Below, one piece after another: positions 50,650 to 59,800 of a DNA stretch of 64,000 nucleotides (positions are counted from its first letter, which is position 1; each line of letters starts with the position of its first letter). The notes below the pieces were generated by a model. That model worked only from the letters and a program-made list of their open reading frames with translations, was not told the DNA's origin and made no database searches. This DNA comes from Kaistella carnis. Lineage in GTDB: Bacteria; Bacteroidota; Bacteroidia; Flavobacteriales; Weeksellaceae. The stretch lies in the NCBI RefSeq assembly GCF_003860585.1, contig NZ_CP034159.1, positions 1,054,001 to 1,118,000 of the forward strand. Direction: 5' to 3'. The position numbers were made by a program, and so were the translations under genes.

Positions 50650-51357
50650 TTAATCTCTTCTCCCCATCAGCATAGAAGCCCAATATAAGAGTTGTGCTAA
50701 AGAACCAAGTGCCGCAACTACATAAGTTCTCGCTGCCCAAGTTAAAGAATCTTTCACGCCAACGTATTCCTCTGCGGTTACTGTTCCTGTACTTTTCAAC
50801 CATTTCATCGCTCTGTTACTGGCGTCGTATTCTACTGGTAAAGTAACAAAGGCAAAAAGTGTAGTCACTGCAAACATCGCAACACCAATCGCTAAAACGG
50901 TGGTATTTCCTCTTGGATTATCTATGGTTTGTGTGGCGGTCATCAAGAATATTCCTCCAATCAGGACAAACTGCATTAAGTTTGAGCTTATATTTACTAT
51001 TGGAACCAACTTAGAACGAAGTTTCAACATTGAATAACCAACAGCATGCTGCACAGCGTGTCCACATTCGTGCGCGGCAACAGCAGCTGCAGCGGCATTT
51101 CTCTGCATATACACACCTTCTGACAAATTAACTGTTTTTTCGGCAGGATTATAATGGTCAGTCAATTGTCCGGGCACAGAAATCACTTTTACATCATTTA
51201 TACCGTTGTCATGCAACATTTTTTCTGCTATTTCTTTTCCCGACAGCCCATTACGTAAATGGACTTGAGAATAATAGGCAAATTTCGATTTTAATCGGGA
51301 TGAAACCAGCCAGCTCACCAACATCGAAACCCCTATAATTAAATAATACCCTGTCAT
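50650..51357 (-). CDS. Membrane-bound zinc metallopeptidase, YugP-like
   Basis: 235 aa with an N-terminal membrane helix (YYLIIGVSMLVSWLVSSRL) and further helices around 120-135, 145-170 and near the C-terminus. The zinc motif HECGH (HExxH) is at 96-100 in AAVAAHECGHAVQHAVGYSML; the preceding VNLSEGVYMQRNAAAAAV is typical of this family (Zn_peptidase_2). Probably a membrane-integral protease with unknown substrates. Convergent with yigZ; no operon partner. Confidence 0.88.
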   Translation of the reverse strand: MTGYYLIIGVSMLVSWLVSSRLKSKFAYYSQVHLRNGLSGKEIAEKMLHDNGINDVKVISVPGQLTDHYNPAEKTVNLSEGVYMQRNAAAAAVAAHECGHAVQHAVGYSMLKLRSKLVPIVNISSNLMQFVLIGGIFLMTATQTIDNPRGNTTVLAIGVAMFAVTTLFAFVTLPVEYDASNRAMKWLKSTGTVTAEEYVGVKDSLTWAARTYVVAALGSLAQLLYWASMLMGRRD

Positions 51358-51466
51358 TTTTACTACTTTTTTAATTTATTAATGATCGACTAATTATAAT
51401 AAAAAGCGTGCCAAAGTTTTTATTTCAGAGCGAATCAATTATCTTTGTTTTCCCAAATTATTTAGA

Positions 51467-52612
51467 ATGTCTGATATTAAGATTAAGGAAGTAAAAACCG
51501 ACGGTGAATTGATGGATTTCATCAAATTTCCGATGAATCTGTATGCCCATAATGACAACTATGTTCCCCCACTTATAAAAGAGGAAAAAAACGTCTGGAA
51601 TCCGGCAGAAAATGCAGCGTTGGATTTTTCTGATTTTAAAAGATATCTTGCCTATAAAAACAACAAAGTGGTGGGTCGAATTGCGGTACTCATCAATCAT
51701 AAAGAGGTTAAAGAATTAGGAGCTGAAAAAGTACGTTTTGGGTGGCTGGATTTTATTGATGATTTCGAAGTCTCAAAAGCCCTCATTAATAAAGCCATTG
51801 AATTTGCGGTGGAGAAAAAGATGAAGATGATTGAAGGTCCAATGGGTTTTACAAACTTGGATAAATCCGGTATGCTCACCATGGGATTCGATAAATTGGC
51901 GACGATGATCGGATTGTATAATTTTGAATATTATCCTCAACATTTAGAAAAACTAGGTCTTGTTAAAGAAAAAGAATGGGTAGAATATGAAATGGATTTC
52001 CCAACTGTTCTTTCAGAAAAGCTAAATAAATTCAGTTCTTTAATTGCTGAAAAATACAAACTGAAGGTATTGCACTTTAAGAATAAAAAGGAACTTATTC
52101 CGCTCATAGAGCCCATGTTTAATTTGCTGGATCAAACCTACAACACCCTTTCCACCTACACACCCATCTCTGATGATCAAATAAAAACATACAAGGAAAA
52201 GTACTTCCCTTTTATCGATAAAAATTATGTCATTTGTGTGGAGGATGAAAATCACCAGTTGATTGCTTTTGCTGTTACCATGCCATCTTATTCCAGAGCA
52301 CTGCAAAAGGCGAAAGGTAAATTGTTTCCTTTCGGCTGGTGGCATTTTTTACAGGCCGGTAAAAAGAATGACCGCGCAAATTTCTATCTGATTGGTATTC
52401 ATCCGGAATATCAAAGGCGTGGGGTGACCGCAATTATTTTTAAGGAAATATTTATCCGTTTTAATAAAATGGGAATTAAATTCGCTGAAACCAATCCCGA
52501 ACTGGAAGAGAATAAAAGCGTGCAGGCGTTGTGGCATGATTACAATCCAACGAATCATAAGCGCCGCAGGACCTATTCAATGAAAATTAACAGCGAAAAC
52601 CCAGATGCATAA
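51467..52612 (+). CDS. GNAT-like acyltransferase of unknown substrate
   Basis: 381 aa. The C-terminal part has a GNAT acetyl-CoA-binding motif (YLIGIHPEYQRRGVTAIIFKEIF, about 308-330) followed by NPELEENKSVQALWHDYNPTNHKRRRTYSM. The N-terminal half resembles a second, degenerate GNAT fold (IKFPMNLYAHNDNYVPPLIKEEKNVWNP; MIEGPMGFTNLDKSGMLTMGFD). This long form is common in Bacteroidota and Proteobacteria as a YghO-like protein of unknown role. Its stop codon overlaps the ATG of the next small gene by one base (TAATG). Confidence 0.8.
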   Translation: MSDIKIKEVKTDGELMDFIKFPMNLYAHNDNYVPPLIKEEKNVWNPAENAALDFSDFKRYLAYKNNKVVGRIAVLINHKEVKELGAEKVRFGWLDFIDDFEVSKALINKAIEFAVEKKMKMIEGPMGFTNLDKSGMLTMGFDKLATMIGLYNFEYYPQHLEKLGLVKEKEWVEYEMDFPTVLSEKLNKFSSLIAEKYKLKVLHFKNKKELIPLIEPMFNLLDQTYNTLSTYTPISDDQIKTYKEKYFPFIDKNYVICVEDENHQLIAFAVTMPSYSRALQKAKGKLFPFGWWHFLQAGKKNDRANFYLIGIHPEYQRRGVTAIIFKEIFIRFNKMGIKFAETNPELEENKSVQALWHDYNPTNHKRRRTYSMKINSENPDA

Positions 52613-52800
52613 TGAAGAAGCAACTCTATTTCTATATTGCAATGATTGTCGCATTTATTGTGTATAATCAGTTTTTTCAAGTTCAGGATGAGCAGATGAA
52701 TGCGATCATCAATATTTTATTTGCCAGTTTTCTGTTTTTATATATTGGCTATATTGCATACCTGGTTTTAAAAAAGCTAAAAGACACCGGTAAGAAATAG
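52612..52800 (+). CDS. Small two-helix membrane protein
   Basis: 62 aa with two hydrophobic segments (about 4-22 and 31-53), a short loop VQDEQMNAI between them and a Lys-rich tail (KKLKDTGKK). Translationally coupled to the GNAT gene by a one-base overlap, which argues that it is real. No recognised family. Ends 118 bp before nuoA; a separate promoter lies between, so it is probably not part of the complex I operon. Confidence 0.7.
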   Translation: MKKQLYFYIAMIVAFIVYNQFFQVQDEQMNAIINILFASFLFLYIGYIAYLVLKKLKDTGKK

Positions 52801-52887
52801 TTGTTTTTAATAATTCTAAATTAAACAAATAGATTCTTTGAATAACATTTCACGGATTGAAATTTCACACTTACATCTTATTTCATT

Positions 52888-52895
52888 AAATTTGC
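52888..52895 (+). promoter_or_regulatory. Putative -7 element of the nuo operon (TAAATTTG)
   Basis: Perfect TAnnTTTG 24 bp upstream of the nuoA ATG; the most likely main promoter for the complex I genes. Confidence 0.6.
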
Positions 52896-52918
52896 AGGAT
52901 TAAGAAAATTACGTTTAC

Positions 52919-53290
52919 ATGAATGTTCCCGAAAATTATATTCCGATTATTATTCAGATCGCGGTTGCTGCTGGATTCGTTTTACTCTCCATTTTAGGAA
53001 CTCATTTTTTAGGTCCGAGACAAAGAGCCTCTTCGACCAAGAAAAATGAGAGTTTTGAGTGTGGTGTTGAAGTAGAAGGAAATGCCAGAAATCCTTTCTC
53101 GGTAAAGTATTTTCTTACCGCTATTTTATTTGTATTATTCGATATTGAAATCGTATTCTTTTATCCTTACGCGGTGAACATCCGGGAGTTTGGTGTAGAA
53201 GGATTTTTTGCGGTATTGACCTTTATCTCTGTGTTCTTCATTGCTTTCTTTTATGTTTGGAAGCGTGGCGCACTCGATTGGGACAAGTAA
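52919..53290 (+). CDS. nuoA: NADH-quinone oxidoreductase subunit A
   Basis: Small membrane subunit of complex I. 123 aa with three transmembrane helices. Signature stretch: NESFECGVEVEGNARNPFSVKYFLTAILFVLFDIEIVFFYPYAV, including the conserved FxxGxxxxG-like and DIE motifs near the quinone channel. First gene of the nuo operon; nuoB starts 40 bp downstream. Confidence 0.96.
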   Translation: MNVPENYIPIIIQIAVAAGFVLLSILGTHFLGPRQRASSTKKNESFECGVEVEGNARNPFSVKYFLTAILFVLFDIEIVFFYPYAVNIREFGVEGFFAVLTFISVFFIAFFYVWKRGALDWDK

Positions 53291-53330
53291 AAAACCAATG
53301 CAGATTATTAATAATTAAAGAAAAAACAAA

Positions 53331-53888
53331 ATGTCAGATAATAAACCAGTAATCAGAATGGATGCGGAAGCACCAGATGGTTTTGAAGGAGAAGGTTTTT
53401 TTGCCACAAAACTGAGCAGTGTAATCGGGATGGCCCGAAAATTTTCGCTTTGGCCCTTACCTTTCGCAACTTCTTGTTGTGGAATTGAATTTATGGCGAC
53501 CCTAAATCCAACCTTTGATGCCTCCCGTTTTGGAATGGAAAAAAACTCATTTTCCCCAAGACAGGCAGATATGCTTATGGTTTGCGGAACCATTTCTAAG
53601 AAATTAGGACCAGTTCTAAAACAAGTTTACACCCAGATGGCTGAGCCAAAATGGGTCATCGCCGTAGGAGCTTGTGCTTCCAGTGGCGGAATTTTTGACA
53701 GCTACTCCGTTTTACAGGGAATCGACCGTATTATTCCTGTTGATGTTTACGTTCCCGGTTGCCCGCCAAGACCGGAACAGATTATTGAAGGAGTGATGCA
53801 GGTTCAGGCACTTTGTGAGAGCGAAAGCATTCGCAGAAGAGACATGCCGGAATATCAACAGTTATTAGCCTCTTACGATATAAAATAA
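53331..53888 (+). CDS. nuoB: NADH-quinone oxidoreductase subunit B
   Basis: Peripheral-arm subunit carrying cluster N2, the last iron-sulfur centre before quinone. 185 aa. All four cysteine ligands are present: the tandem C49-C50 (SCCGIEFMAT), C115 (GACASSGG) and C144 (PGCPPRPE). The final base of its TAA is shared with the nuoC ATG. Confidence 0.97.
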   Translation: MSDNKPVIRMDAEAPDGFEGEGFFATKLSSVIGMARKFSLWPLPFATSCCGIEFMATLNPTFDASRFGMEKNSFSPRQADMLMVCGTISKKLGPVLKQVYTQMAEPKWVIAVGACASSGGIFDSYSVLQGIDRIIPVDVYVPGCPPRPEQIIEGVMQVQALCESESIRRRDMPEYQQLLASYDIK

Positions 53889-54388
53889 TGGAGATGACGA
53901 ACGAATTTGTATTAGAAGCCATTACAAGAGAATTTCCGGAATCTGTTATTTCCCACGATACGCCTTATGATTTTTTAACTTTAGAAATTAAGAAATCCGA
54001 TATTAAAAAAGTCATTCACCATTTACGGGATTCCTCTTTACAGATCAATTTTCTGACGGATATCTGTGGTATTCATTATCCAGAAACTCCGGAAAAAGAA
54101 TTGGGCGTGATTTATCATTTGCATAATATGATGACGAATTTTAGAATTCGTTTAAAAGTATTTATGCCGCGGGAAAATGCAGAAGTAGATTCTATGGTTG
54201 ACCTTTACGCTGGTGCGAACTGGATGGAAAGAGAAACGTATGATTTCTACGGTATCAAATTTAAAGGACATCCGGATTTACGGGTTATTTTAAATATGGA
54301 AGATATTGGCTATCATCCGATGTTGAAGGAATATCGACTTGAAGATGGAACCAGAATGGACAAAGACGATAAAATGTTCGGACGATAA
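53888..54388 (+). CDS. nuoC: NADH-quinone oxidoreductase subunit C
   Basis: 30-kDa-type peripheral subunit, 166 aa. The diagnostic motif is in the C-terminal third: ANWMERETYDFYGIKFKGHPDLRVILNMEDIGYHPMLKEY. It is separate from nuoD, not fused as in E. coli. Overlaps nuoB by one base. Confidence 0.95.
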   Translation: MEMTNEFVLEAITREFPESVISHDTPYDFLTLEIKKSDIKKVIHHLRDSSLQINFLTDICGIHYPETPEKELGVIYHLHNMMTNFRIRLKVFMPRENAEVDSMVDLYAGANWMERETYDFYGIKFKGHPDLRVILNMEDIGYHPMLKEYRLEDGTRMDKDDKMFGR

Positions 54389-54453
54389 ATATAAAAGATG
54401 ACTGGTAATTGATCCAAAAATCATTTATCCACCATCAATTATCAATTATAATT

Positions 54454-55677
54454 ATGAAAGACAACGCACTCTCAAATATATTGAACCAATACGATTCTAA
54501 GGAGCATATTGACGGACAGTTATATACCCTGAATCTTGGTCCTACGCACCCTGCCACTCACGGGATTTTTCAGAATGTTCTTACGATGGACGGGGAAAGG
54601 ATTGTACATGCAGAGCAAACGGTGGGTTACATTCACCGCGCTTTTGAAAAGATTTCTGAACGCAGAAATTTAACGCAGATCACTACCCTTACCGACCGTA
54701 TGAACTATTGTTCTTCCCCGATCAATAATCTCGGATGGCACATGACGGTTGAAAAACTCATAGGATGCAAAGTTCCAAAACGCGTACATTATATGCGCGT
54801 CATCATGATGGAACTGGCAAGAATTACCGACCACATGATTTGCAATGGGGTAACTGCAATGGATGCCGGTGCGATTACAGGATTAACTTATCTTTTCCGA
54901 GAAAGAGAGAAAGTATATGAAATGTATGAAGAGATTTGTGGCGCCAGACTTACAACCAATATGGGAAGAATTGGAGGTTTCGAAAGAGATTTCAGTCCCA
55001 AATTTCATGAACTTTTATCCGGTTGGTTAAAAACCTTCCCAAGAATTTGGGGAGAATTTTGTTCTTTAAATGAAAGAAACAGAATTTTTATGGACCGAAC
55101 CATTAACGCAGGTCCAATCTCTGCCGAAAGAGCTTTAAGTTATGGATTTACAGGTCCAAACTTAAGAGCAACAGGCGTCGACTATGATGTTCGCGTTGCG
55201 ACTCCCTACTCTTCGTATGAGGATTTTGATTTTATCATTCCGGTAGGAAGCTCAGGAGATACTTATGACCGGTTTATGGTTCGTCAGCAGGAGGTTTGGG
55301 AAAGTTTGAAAATAATAGAACAGGCATATAAAAATTTACCGGAAGGAAATTTTCATGCCGATGTACCTGACTTTTATCTGCCGGAAAAAGCAGATGTCTA
55401 CACTAAAATGGAAGCGTTGATCTATCACTTTAAAATCGTGATGGGCGAAACCGATATTCCGAAAGGAGAAGTATATCATGCGGTAGAAGGTGGAAACGGA
55501 GAATTAGGATTCTATTTGGTAAGTGATGGCGGCCGTAGCCCTTACAGATTACACTTTAGAAGACCTTGTTTTATATATTATCAGGCGTATCCTGAAATAA
55601 TTAAAGGTGCTTTAATTTCAGATGCTATTTTAACGCTTTGTAGTTTAAATGTGATTGCAGGAGAATTAGACGCGTAA
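54454..55677 (+). CDS. nuoD: NADH-quinone oxidoreductase subunit D
   Basis: 49-kDa-type subunit forming the quinone pocket with NuoB. 407 aa from ATG 54454; the in-frame ATG at 54409 would add 15 residues with no family match. Conserved quinone-site loop LGPTHPATHG near residue 30 (with the His pair), ETVGYIHR-like EQTVGYIHRAFEK, and C-terminal RLHFRRPCFI and ISDAILTLCSLNVIAGELDA. Related to NiFe-hydrogenase large subunits but without the metal-ligand cysteine pairs. Confidence 0.96.
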   Translation: MKDNALSNILNQYDSKEHIDGQLYTLNLGPTHPATHGIFQNVLTMDGERIVHAEQTVGYIHRAFEKISERRNLTQITTLTDRMNYCSSPINNLGWHMTVEKLIGCKVPKRVHYMRVIMMELARITDHMICNGVTAMDAGAITGLTYLFREREKVYEMYEEICGARLTTNMGRIGGFERDFSPKFHELLSGWLKTFPRIWGEFCSLNERNRIFMDRTINAGPISAERALSYGFTGPNLRATGVDYDVRVATPYSSYEDFDFIIPVGSSGDTYDRFMVRQQEVWESLKIIEQAYKNLPEGNFHADVPDFYLPEKADVYTKMEALIYHFKIVMGETDIPKGEVYHAVEGGNGELGFYLVSDGGRSPYRLHFRRPCFIYYQAYPEIIKGALISDAILTLCSLNVIAGELDA

Positions 55678-55704
55678 GACATTATATATGATGAATTTTA
55701 GATT

Positions 55705-55893
55705 ATGAAAAATAAAAAATTAACTTCTCTGAACGGGATAATTTTAATGATTGTATTTTCATTGTTTTCTGTTTATCGAAGTTTAAATTCAGGAAATAAC
55801 TGGAAAATCATAGCAGCATTTTCTGCGTTATTTATTTTCGCGTCAATGTATTTTTTACTGTACAAGGAAATTAAAAGACAAAAAATAAACTAA
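55705..55893 (+). CDS. Small two-helix membrane protein embedded in the nuo operon
   Basis: 62 aa between nuoD and nuoE, 27 bp after nuoD. Two hydrophobic helices (about 10-25 and 34-50) joined by SLNSGNNWK, with a basic tail (YKEIKRQKIN). No recognised family. Its location and strand suggest expression with complex I. It could be an accessory or assembly subunit, or an unrelated insertion; composition alone cannot decide. Confidence 0.6.
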   Translation: MKNKKLTSLNGIILMIVFSLFSVYRSLNSGNNWKIIAAFSALFIFASMYFLLYKEIKRQKIN

Positions 55894-55955
55894 ATAGTAT
55901 AAATTAAGTTTTAGTCATTCATAATCTAAAATTTAAAATTTAAAATTATAACGAA

Positions 55956-56465
55956 GTGAGCGAAACGATTGCTTTTACACCTGAAACATTAGCTCAGGTT
56001 CATAAAATTACCGCCCGGTATCCTCAGGAAAGAAAAAAATCAGCGCTGATTCCGGTGCTGCATTTAGCGCAAAAAGAATTTGGAGGTTGGTTACAGGTTC
56101 CTGTAATGGACTATGTTGCAGAACTGCTGGAGATTAAACCAATCGAGGTTTATGAAGTAGCTACATTCTACAGTATGTTCAACATGAAGCCTGTAGGGAA
56201 ATTTGTTTTGGAAGTTTGCCAAACCGGTCCGTGTATGCTCAAAGGAAGTGATGATATTATTCAGCACATCAAAGAAACTTTAAACATCAACGTGGGGGAA
56301 ACCACTGCCGATGGATTGTTTACCTTGAAAACGGTAGAATGTCTGGGAGCTTGCGGTTACTCACCTATGATGCAGCTGGGGAAATTTTATCATGAACATT
56401 TAACTAAAGACAAAGTAGACGAAATCCTGGATCTTTGCAGACAAGGAACGCTTGCTATAGACTAA
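55956..56465 (+). CDS. nuoE: NADH-quinone oxidoreductase subunit E
   Basis: 24-kDa-type subunit with thioredoxin-like fold and a 2Fe-2S cluster (N1a). 169 aa. Cluster ligands C88, C93 (CQTGPC) and C129, C133 (CLGAC). The start is GTG at 55956 (GTG AGC GAA ACG); no ATG is available upstream in frame before an (AAATTT) simple repeat. nuoF follows after 12 bp. Confidence 0.95.
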   Translation: MSETIAFTPETLAQVHKITARYPQERKKSALIPVLHLAQKEFGGWLQVPVMDYVAELLEIKPIEVYEVATFYSMFNMKPVGKFVLEVCQTGPCMLKGSDDIIQHIKETLNINVGETTADGLFTLKTVECLGACGYSPMMQLGKFYHEHLTKDKVDEILDLCRQGTLAID

Positions 56466-56477
56466 TTATAAAGAACA

Positions 56478-57833
56478 ATGAGTAAAAAACTTTTACTTAA
56501 AGACGCCCATATAGAAGGAATCAGAACCTACGACGTTTACCGCAAACAAGGCGGTTATGCGTCTGTAGAAAAAGCCCTGAAAATGTCGCCGGAAGAAATC
56601 ACAGAAGAGGTAAAAACTTCTGGATTAAGAGGCCGTGGAGGTGCTGGATTTCCTACCGGAATGAAGTGGAGTTTCGTGGCAAAACCTGAAGGCGTACCAA
56701 GATATTTGGTCGTTAACGCTGATGAGTCTGAACCCGGAACTTTCAAAGACCGGTATTTGATGGAATTTATTCCCCATCTCTTAATCGAAGGAATGATCGT
56801 TTCTTCTTTTGCCTTAGGTGCAAATACAGGATACATTTATATTCGTGGTGAATATGCCTGGATTCCGGAGATCTTAGAACAAGCCATCGACGAAGCAAAA
56901 GCGGCAGGCTTTTTAGGAAAAAATATTTTAGGAACCGGTTTCGATTTAGAGATTTACGTGCACCGTGGTGCCGGAGCTTATATTTGTGGTGAAGAAACTG
57001 CCTTACTAGAATCGTTGGAAGGAAAAAGAGGAAATCCTCGTTTAAAACCACCATTCCCTGCTGTGAAAGGACTTTGGGAATCACCAACCGTTGTAAATAA
57101 TGTTGAAACTATTGCAGCCGTTGTTCCCGTAATTAACTTGGGTGGCGCTGAATATGCGAAAATTGGAGTTGGTCGTTCAACAGGTACGAAACTGATTTCT
57201 GCTTGTGGAAACATCAACAAACCAGGAGTTTACGAAATCGACATGACCATTACCGTTGAAGAATTTATTTATTCTGATGAATACTGTGGTGGAATTCCGA
57301 ATGGTAAAAGATTGAAAGCCTGTATTCCGGGTGGAAGTTCTGTGCCGATTGTACCTGCTAATTTATTACTAAGAACCATCAACGGAGAACCGCGTTATAT
57401 GAATTATGAATCATTGGCTGATGGTGGTTTTGCGACCGGAACCATGATGGGATCAGGTGGATTTATTGTTTTAGATGAAGATCAGTCCGTGGTAAAACAC
57501 ACCATGACTTTGGCTCATTTCTACGCACACGAAAGTTGCGGGCAATGTACACCTTGTCGTGAGGGAACTCCGTGGATGTATAAGATTTTGAAAAAAATAT
57601 ACAGTGGTCAGGGAACAATGGCCGATATCGATTTACTTTGGGATGTTCAAAGAAAAATTGAAGGAAATACCATCTGTCCATTAGGTGACGCTGCTGCTTG
57701 GCCGGTTGCCGCTGCGATCCGTCATTTCCGTGATGAATTTGAGTGGTACATTGACAATCCGGAAGCTACAAGAAGCACCTATGGTTTAGCACATTATGCT
57801 GATCCTATTCCGTTGGCTGCAAAAGCGGAATAA
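56478..57833 (+). CDS. nuoF: NADH-quinone oxidoreductase subunit F
   Basis: 51-kDa-type subunit that binds NADH, FMN and cluster N3. 451 aa. NADH/FMN site: GLRGRGGAGFPTGMKW at about 50-65 and the YICGEETALLESLEGKRG stretch around residue 168. The N3 ligands are ESCGQCTPCREGTPW plus a later Cys in GNTICPLGDAAAWP. Followed by a 92-bp gap and an unrelated reading frame before nuoG. Confidence 0.97.
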   Translation: MSKKLLLKDAHIEGIRTYDVYRKQGGYASVEKALKMSPEEITEEVKTSGLRGRGGAGFPTGMKWSFVAKPEGVPRYLVVNADESEPGTFKDRYLMEFIPHLLIEGMIVSSFALGANTGYIYIRGEYAWIPEILEQAIDEAKAAGFLGKNILGTGFDLEIYVHRGAGAYICGEETALLESLEGKRGNPRLKPPFPAVKGLWESPTVVNNVETIAAVVPVINLGGAEYAKIGVGRSTGTKLISACGNINKPGVYEIDMTITVEEFIYSDEYCGGIPNGKRLKACIPGGSSVPIVPANLLLRTINGEPRYMNYESLADGGFATGTMMGSGGFIVLDEDQSVVKHTMTLAHFYAHESCGQCTPCREGTPWMYKILKKIYSGQGTMADIDLLWDVQRKIEGNTICPLGDAAAWPVAAAIRHFRDEFEWYIDNPEATRSTYGLAHYADPIPLAAKAE

Positions 57834-57925
57834 AAAAAACAGTCACGAAGGATGACGCATTTATAGAACGGGATTTAACGTTCTACTAGATTAAATTAAG
57901 AAAAGGATAATTTCCTCGGAAGTCA

Positions 57926-58759
57926 ATGAAAAAGATAAGCGTTTTATTAACATTTTTAATAGGAATTGGTTTTGCAACCGCACAGGAAGTAAATACCAAA
58001 CCTGAACCTTTAACAAAAAAAGGTCAAATGTTAATTTTTTGGGGTTGGAATCGTGCTATGTTTAGTAATTCTGACATCCATTTTAAAGGCCAGGGATATG
58101 ATTTTGTACTTCATAAAGTAGTTGCTCACGACAGACCATCAGATTTTTCGTACCACAATTACTTTCAGCCGGATCGTATTACAATTCCGCAAACCAATCA
58201 GCGATTTGCGTATTTTGTAAAAGATAATGTGGCATTTGTAATCGGGGTTGATCATATGAAATATGTGATGGATCAGGATCAAACAGTGAAATTTTCGGGT
58301 AAGATTACCGATCCAACTTACGTTGCTATGGTGCAGAACGGACAGATTGATTTATCGGATTCAGAATTTTTAACTTTTGAACATACCGATGGATTAAACT
58401 ATATTAACTTTGGTTTAGAAAAGTATAAGAATATTTATAACAGAGATAAATTTGATATTGTTTGGAGTTACGGCGCCGGCTTAGGACCTATGTTTCCGAA
58501 AAGCAATGTTAAATTATTTGGTAACGAAAGAAGTGACCGGTTTCATGTAGCTGGTATTGGATTAGACGGTAGAACGAGTTTGAATTTTGTTTTTTGGAAA
58601 CATATTGTTGCCAGGATCGAAGCCAAAGGCGGGTACATTAATATGTTCGATATTAAAACGACCTTAAACAATAAACCTGACAAAGCATTGCAGGATTTTG
58701 CTTTCGGCCAGTTTAATTTTGGGATTGGATATACCTTTAATACAAGAAAAAATAATTAA
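57926..58759 (+). CDS. Exported protein of unknown function inside the nuo operon
   Basis: 277 aa with a signal peptide (MKKISVLLTFLIGIGFATAQ). The mature part begins EVNTKPEPLTKKGQMLIFWGWNRAMFSNSDIHFKG and continues with many aromatic, alternating strands, ending DFAFGQFNFGIGYTFNTRKNN. This pattern suggests an outer-membrane beta-barrel or periplasmic beta protein. From memory similar proteins are widespread in Bacteroidota, but I know no function. It is the only exported protein among the complex I genes and separates nuoF from nuoG. Confidence 0.75.
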   Translation: MKKISVLLTFLIGIGFATAQEVNTKPEPLTKKGQMLIFWGWNRAMFSNSDIHFKGQGYDFVLHKVVAHDRPSDFSYHNYFQPDRITIPQTNQRFAYFVKDNVAFVIGVDHMKYVMDQDQTVKFSGKITDPTYVAMVQNGQIDLSDSEFLTFEHTDGLNYINFGLEKYKNIYNRDKFDIVWSYGAGLGPMFPKSNVKLFGNERSDRFHVAGIGLDGRTSLNFVFWKHIVARIEAKGGYINMFDIKTTLNNKPDKALQDFAFGQFNFGIGYTFNTRKNN

Positions 58760-58799
58760 AAGCCAAATGCTTAAGGCGTGAAGCTTAAAGCGATATAAT

Positions 58800-59798
58800 A
58801 TGAGCGAAGAAATAAAAAAATTTAAGATAACCATCGACGGACAAACGACTGAAGTTTTGCCCGGCACTTCTATTTTGGAAGCGGCAAGACAAATCGGTGG
58901 CAAATCTGTTCCGCCTGCAATGTGTTATTATAAACCGCTTGAAACAAGTGGTGGACGATGCAGAACATGTTTGGTAGAAGTTTCTAAAGGTTCAGATGCT
59001 GATACCCGACCGATGCCAAAATTAGTAGCCAGCTGTAGAACCAGTGTGATGGATGGTATGGAGGTAAAAAACCTCCATTCCGAAAAAACACAGGAAGCCA
59101 GACATGCAGTAACAGAATTTTTGTTGATCAATCACCCACTCGATTGCCCAATTTGTGATCAGGCCGGTGAATGCCATTTACAGGATCTAAGTTACGAACA
59201 TGGCGTTGAAAATACGAGAACTGAATTTGAAAGACGTACTTTCGAACCGGAAGATATCGGTCCTAATATTAAATTAAATATGAACCGTTGCATCTTGTGT
59301 GCAAGATGTGTTTTGGTAGCGAATCAGTTAACAGAAAACAGAGAACACGGTATTTTGTTCCGCGGAGAACATGCCGAAATTTCTACCAATTTAAATAAAG
59401 CCTTAGAAAGCGACTTCATCGGAAACGTGATCGACGTTTGTCCTGTAGGTGCTCTAACAGACAGAACCGCAAGATTTGCTAGCCGGGTTTGGTTTACGAA
59501 ACCTATGAATGGAACTTGCGAATGTTCTAAATGCGCCGGAAAAGCCGTTGTTTGGATGAAAGGAGATGAAGTAATTCGTGTCACTGCGAGAAAAGATCAG
59601 TACGACGAAGTTCAGGATTGGATCTGCGACGATTGCAGATTCCACAAAAAAGATTTAAAATTTTGGAATATCGAAGGACCTCGCCATATCGACAGACACT
59701 CGGTCATTTCTTTGAATCACTACGAAAAACCTAAAAACATGATTAATCTTTTGGACAATCCAGATGCAAAAGAAATCAGTGAAAAAGACGAAATATAA
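58800..59798 (+). CDS. nuoG: NADH-quinone oxidoreductase subunit G, short form without molybdopterin domain
   Basis: 332 aa, against roughly 700-900 aa for full NuoG. N-terminal 2Fe-2S domain with C42, C54, C57, C79; the H112-C116-C119-C125 set (HPLDCPICDQAGEC) for N5; C164-C167-C170 and C214 for N4. An additional C240-C242-C245 with C276/C279 resembles the extra cluster (N7) or a zinc site. The sequence then ends where the large molybdopterin-like domain would begin. The short version is intact, with no frameshift downstream, so it is a lineage feature and not a truncation. Confidence 0.92.
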   Translation: MSEEIKKFKITIDGQTTEVLPGTSILEAARQIGGKSVPPAMCYYKPLETSGGRCRTCLVEVSKGSDADTRPMPKLVASCRTSVMDGMEVKNLHSEKTQEARHAVTEFLLINHPLDCPICDQAGECHLQDLSYEHGVENTRTEFERRTFEPEDIGPNIKLNMNRCILCARCVLVANQLTENREHGILFRGEHAEISTNLNKALESDFIGNVIDVCPVGALTDRTARFASRVWFTKPMNGTCECSKCAGKAVVWMKGDEVIRVTARKDQYDEVQDWICDDCRFHKKDLKFWNIEGPRHIDRHSVISLNHYEKPKNMINLLDNPDAKEISEKDEI

Positions 59799-59800
59799 CT

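Noticed and set aside
55928..55945. AAATTT simple repeat before nuoE as a regulatory element
   Set aside because: Short low-complexity A/T repeat common in such AT-rich spacers; no further support.
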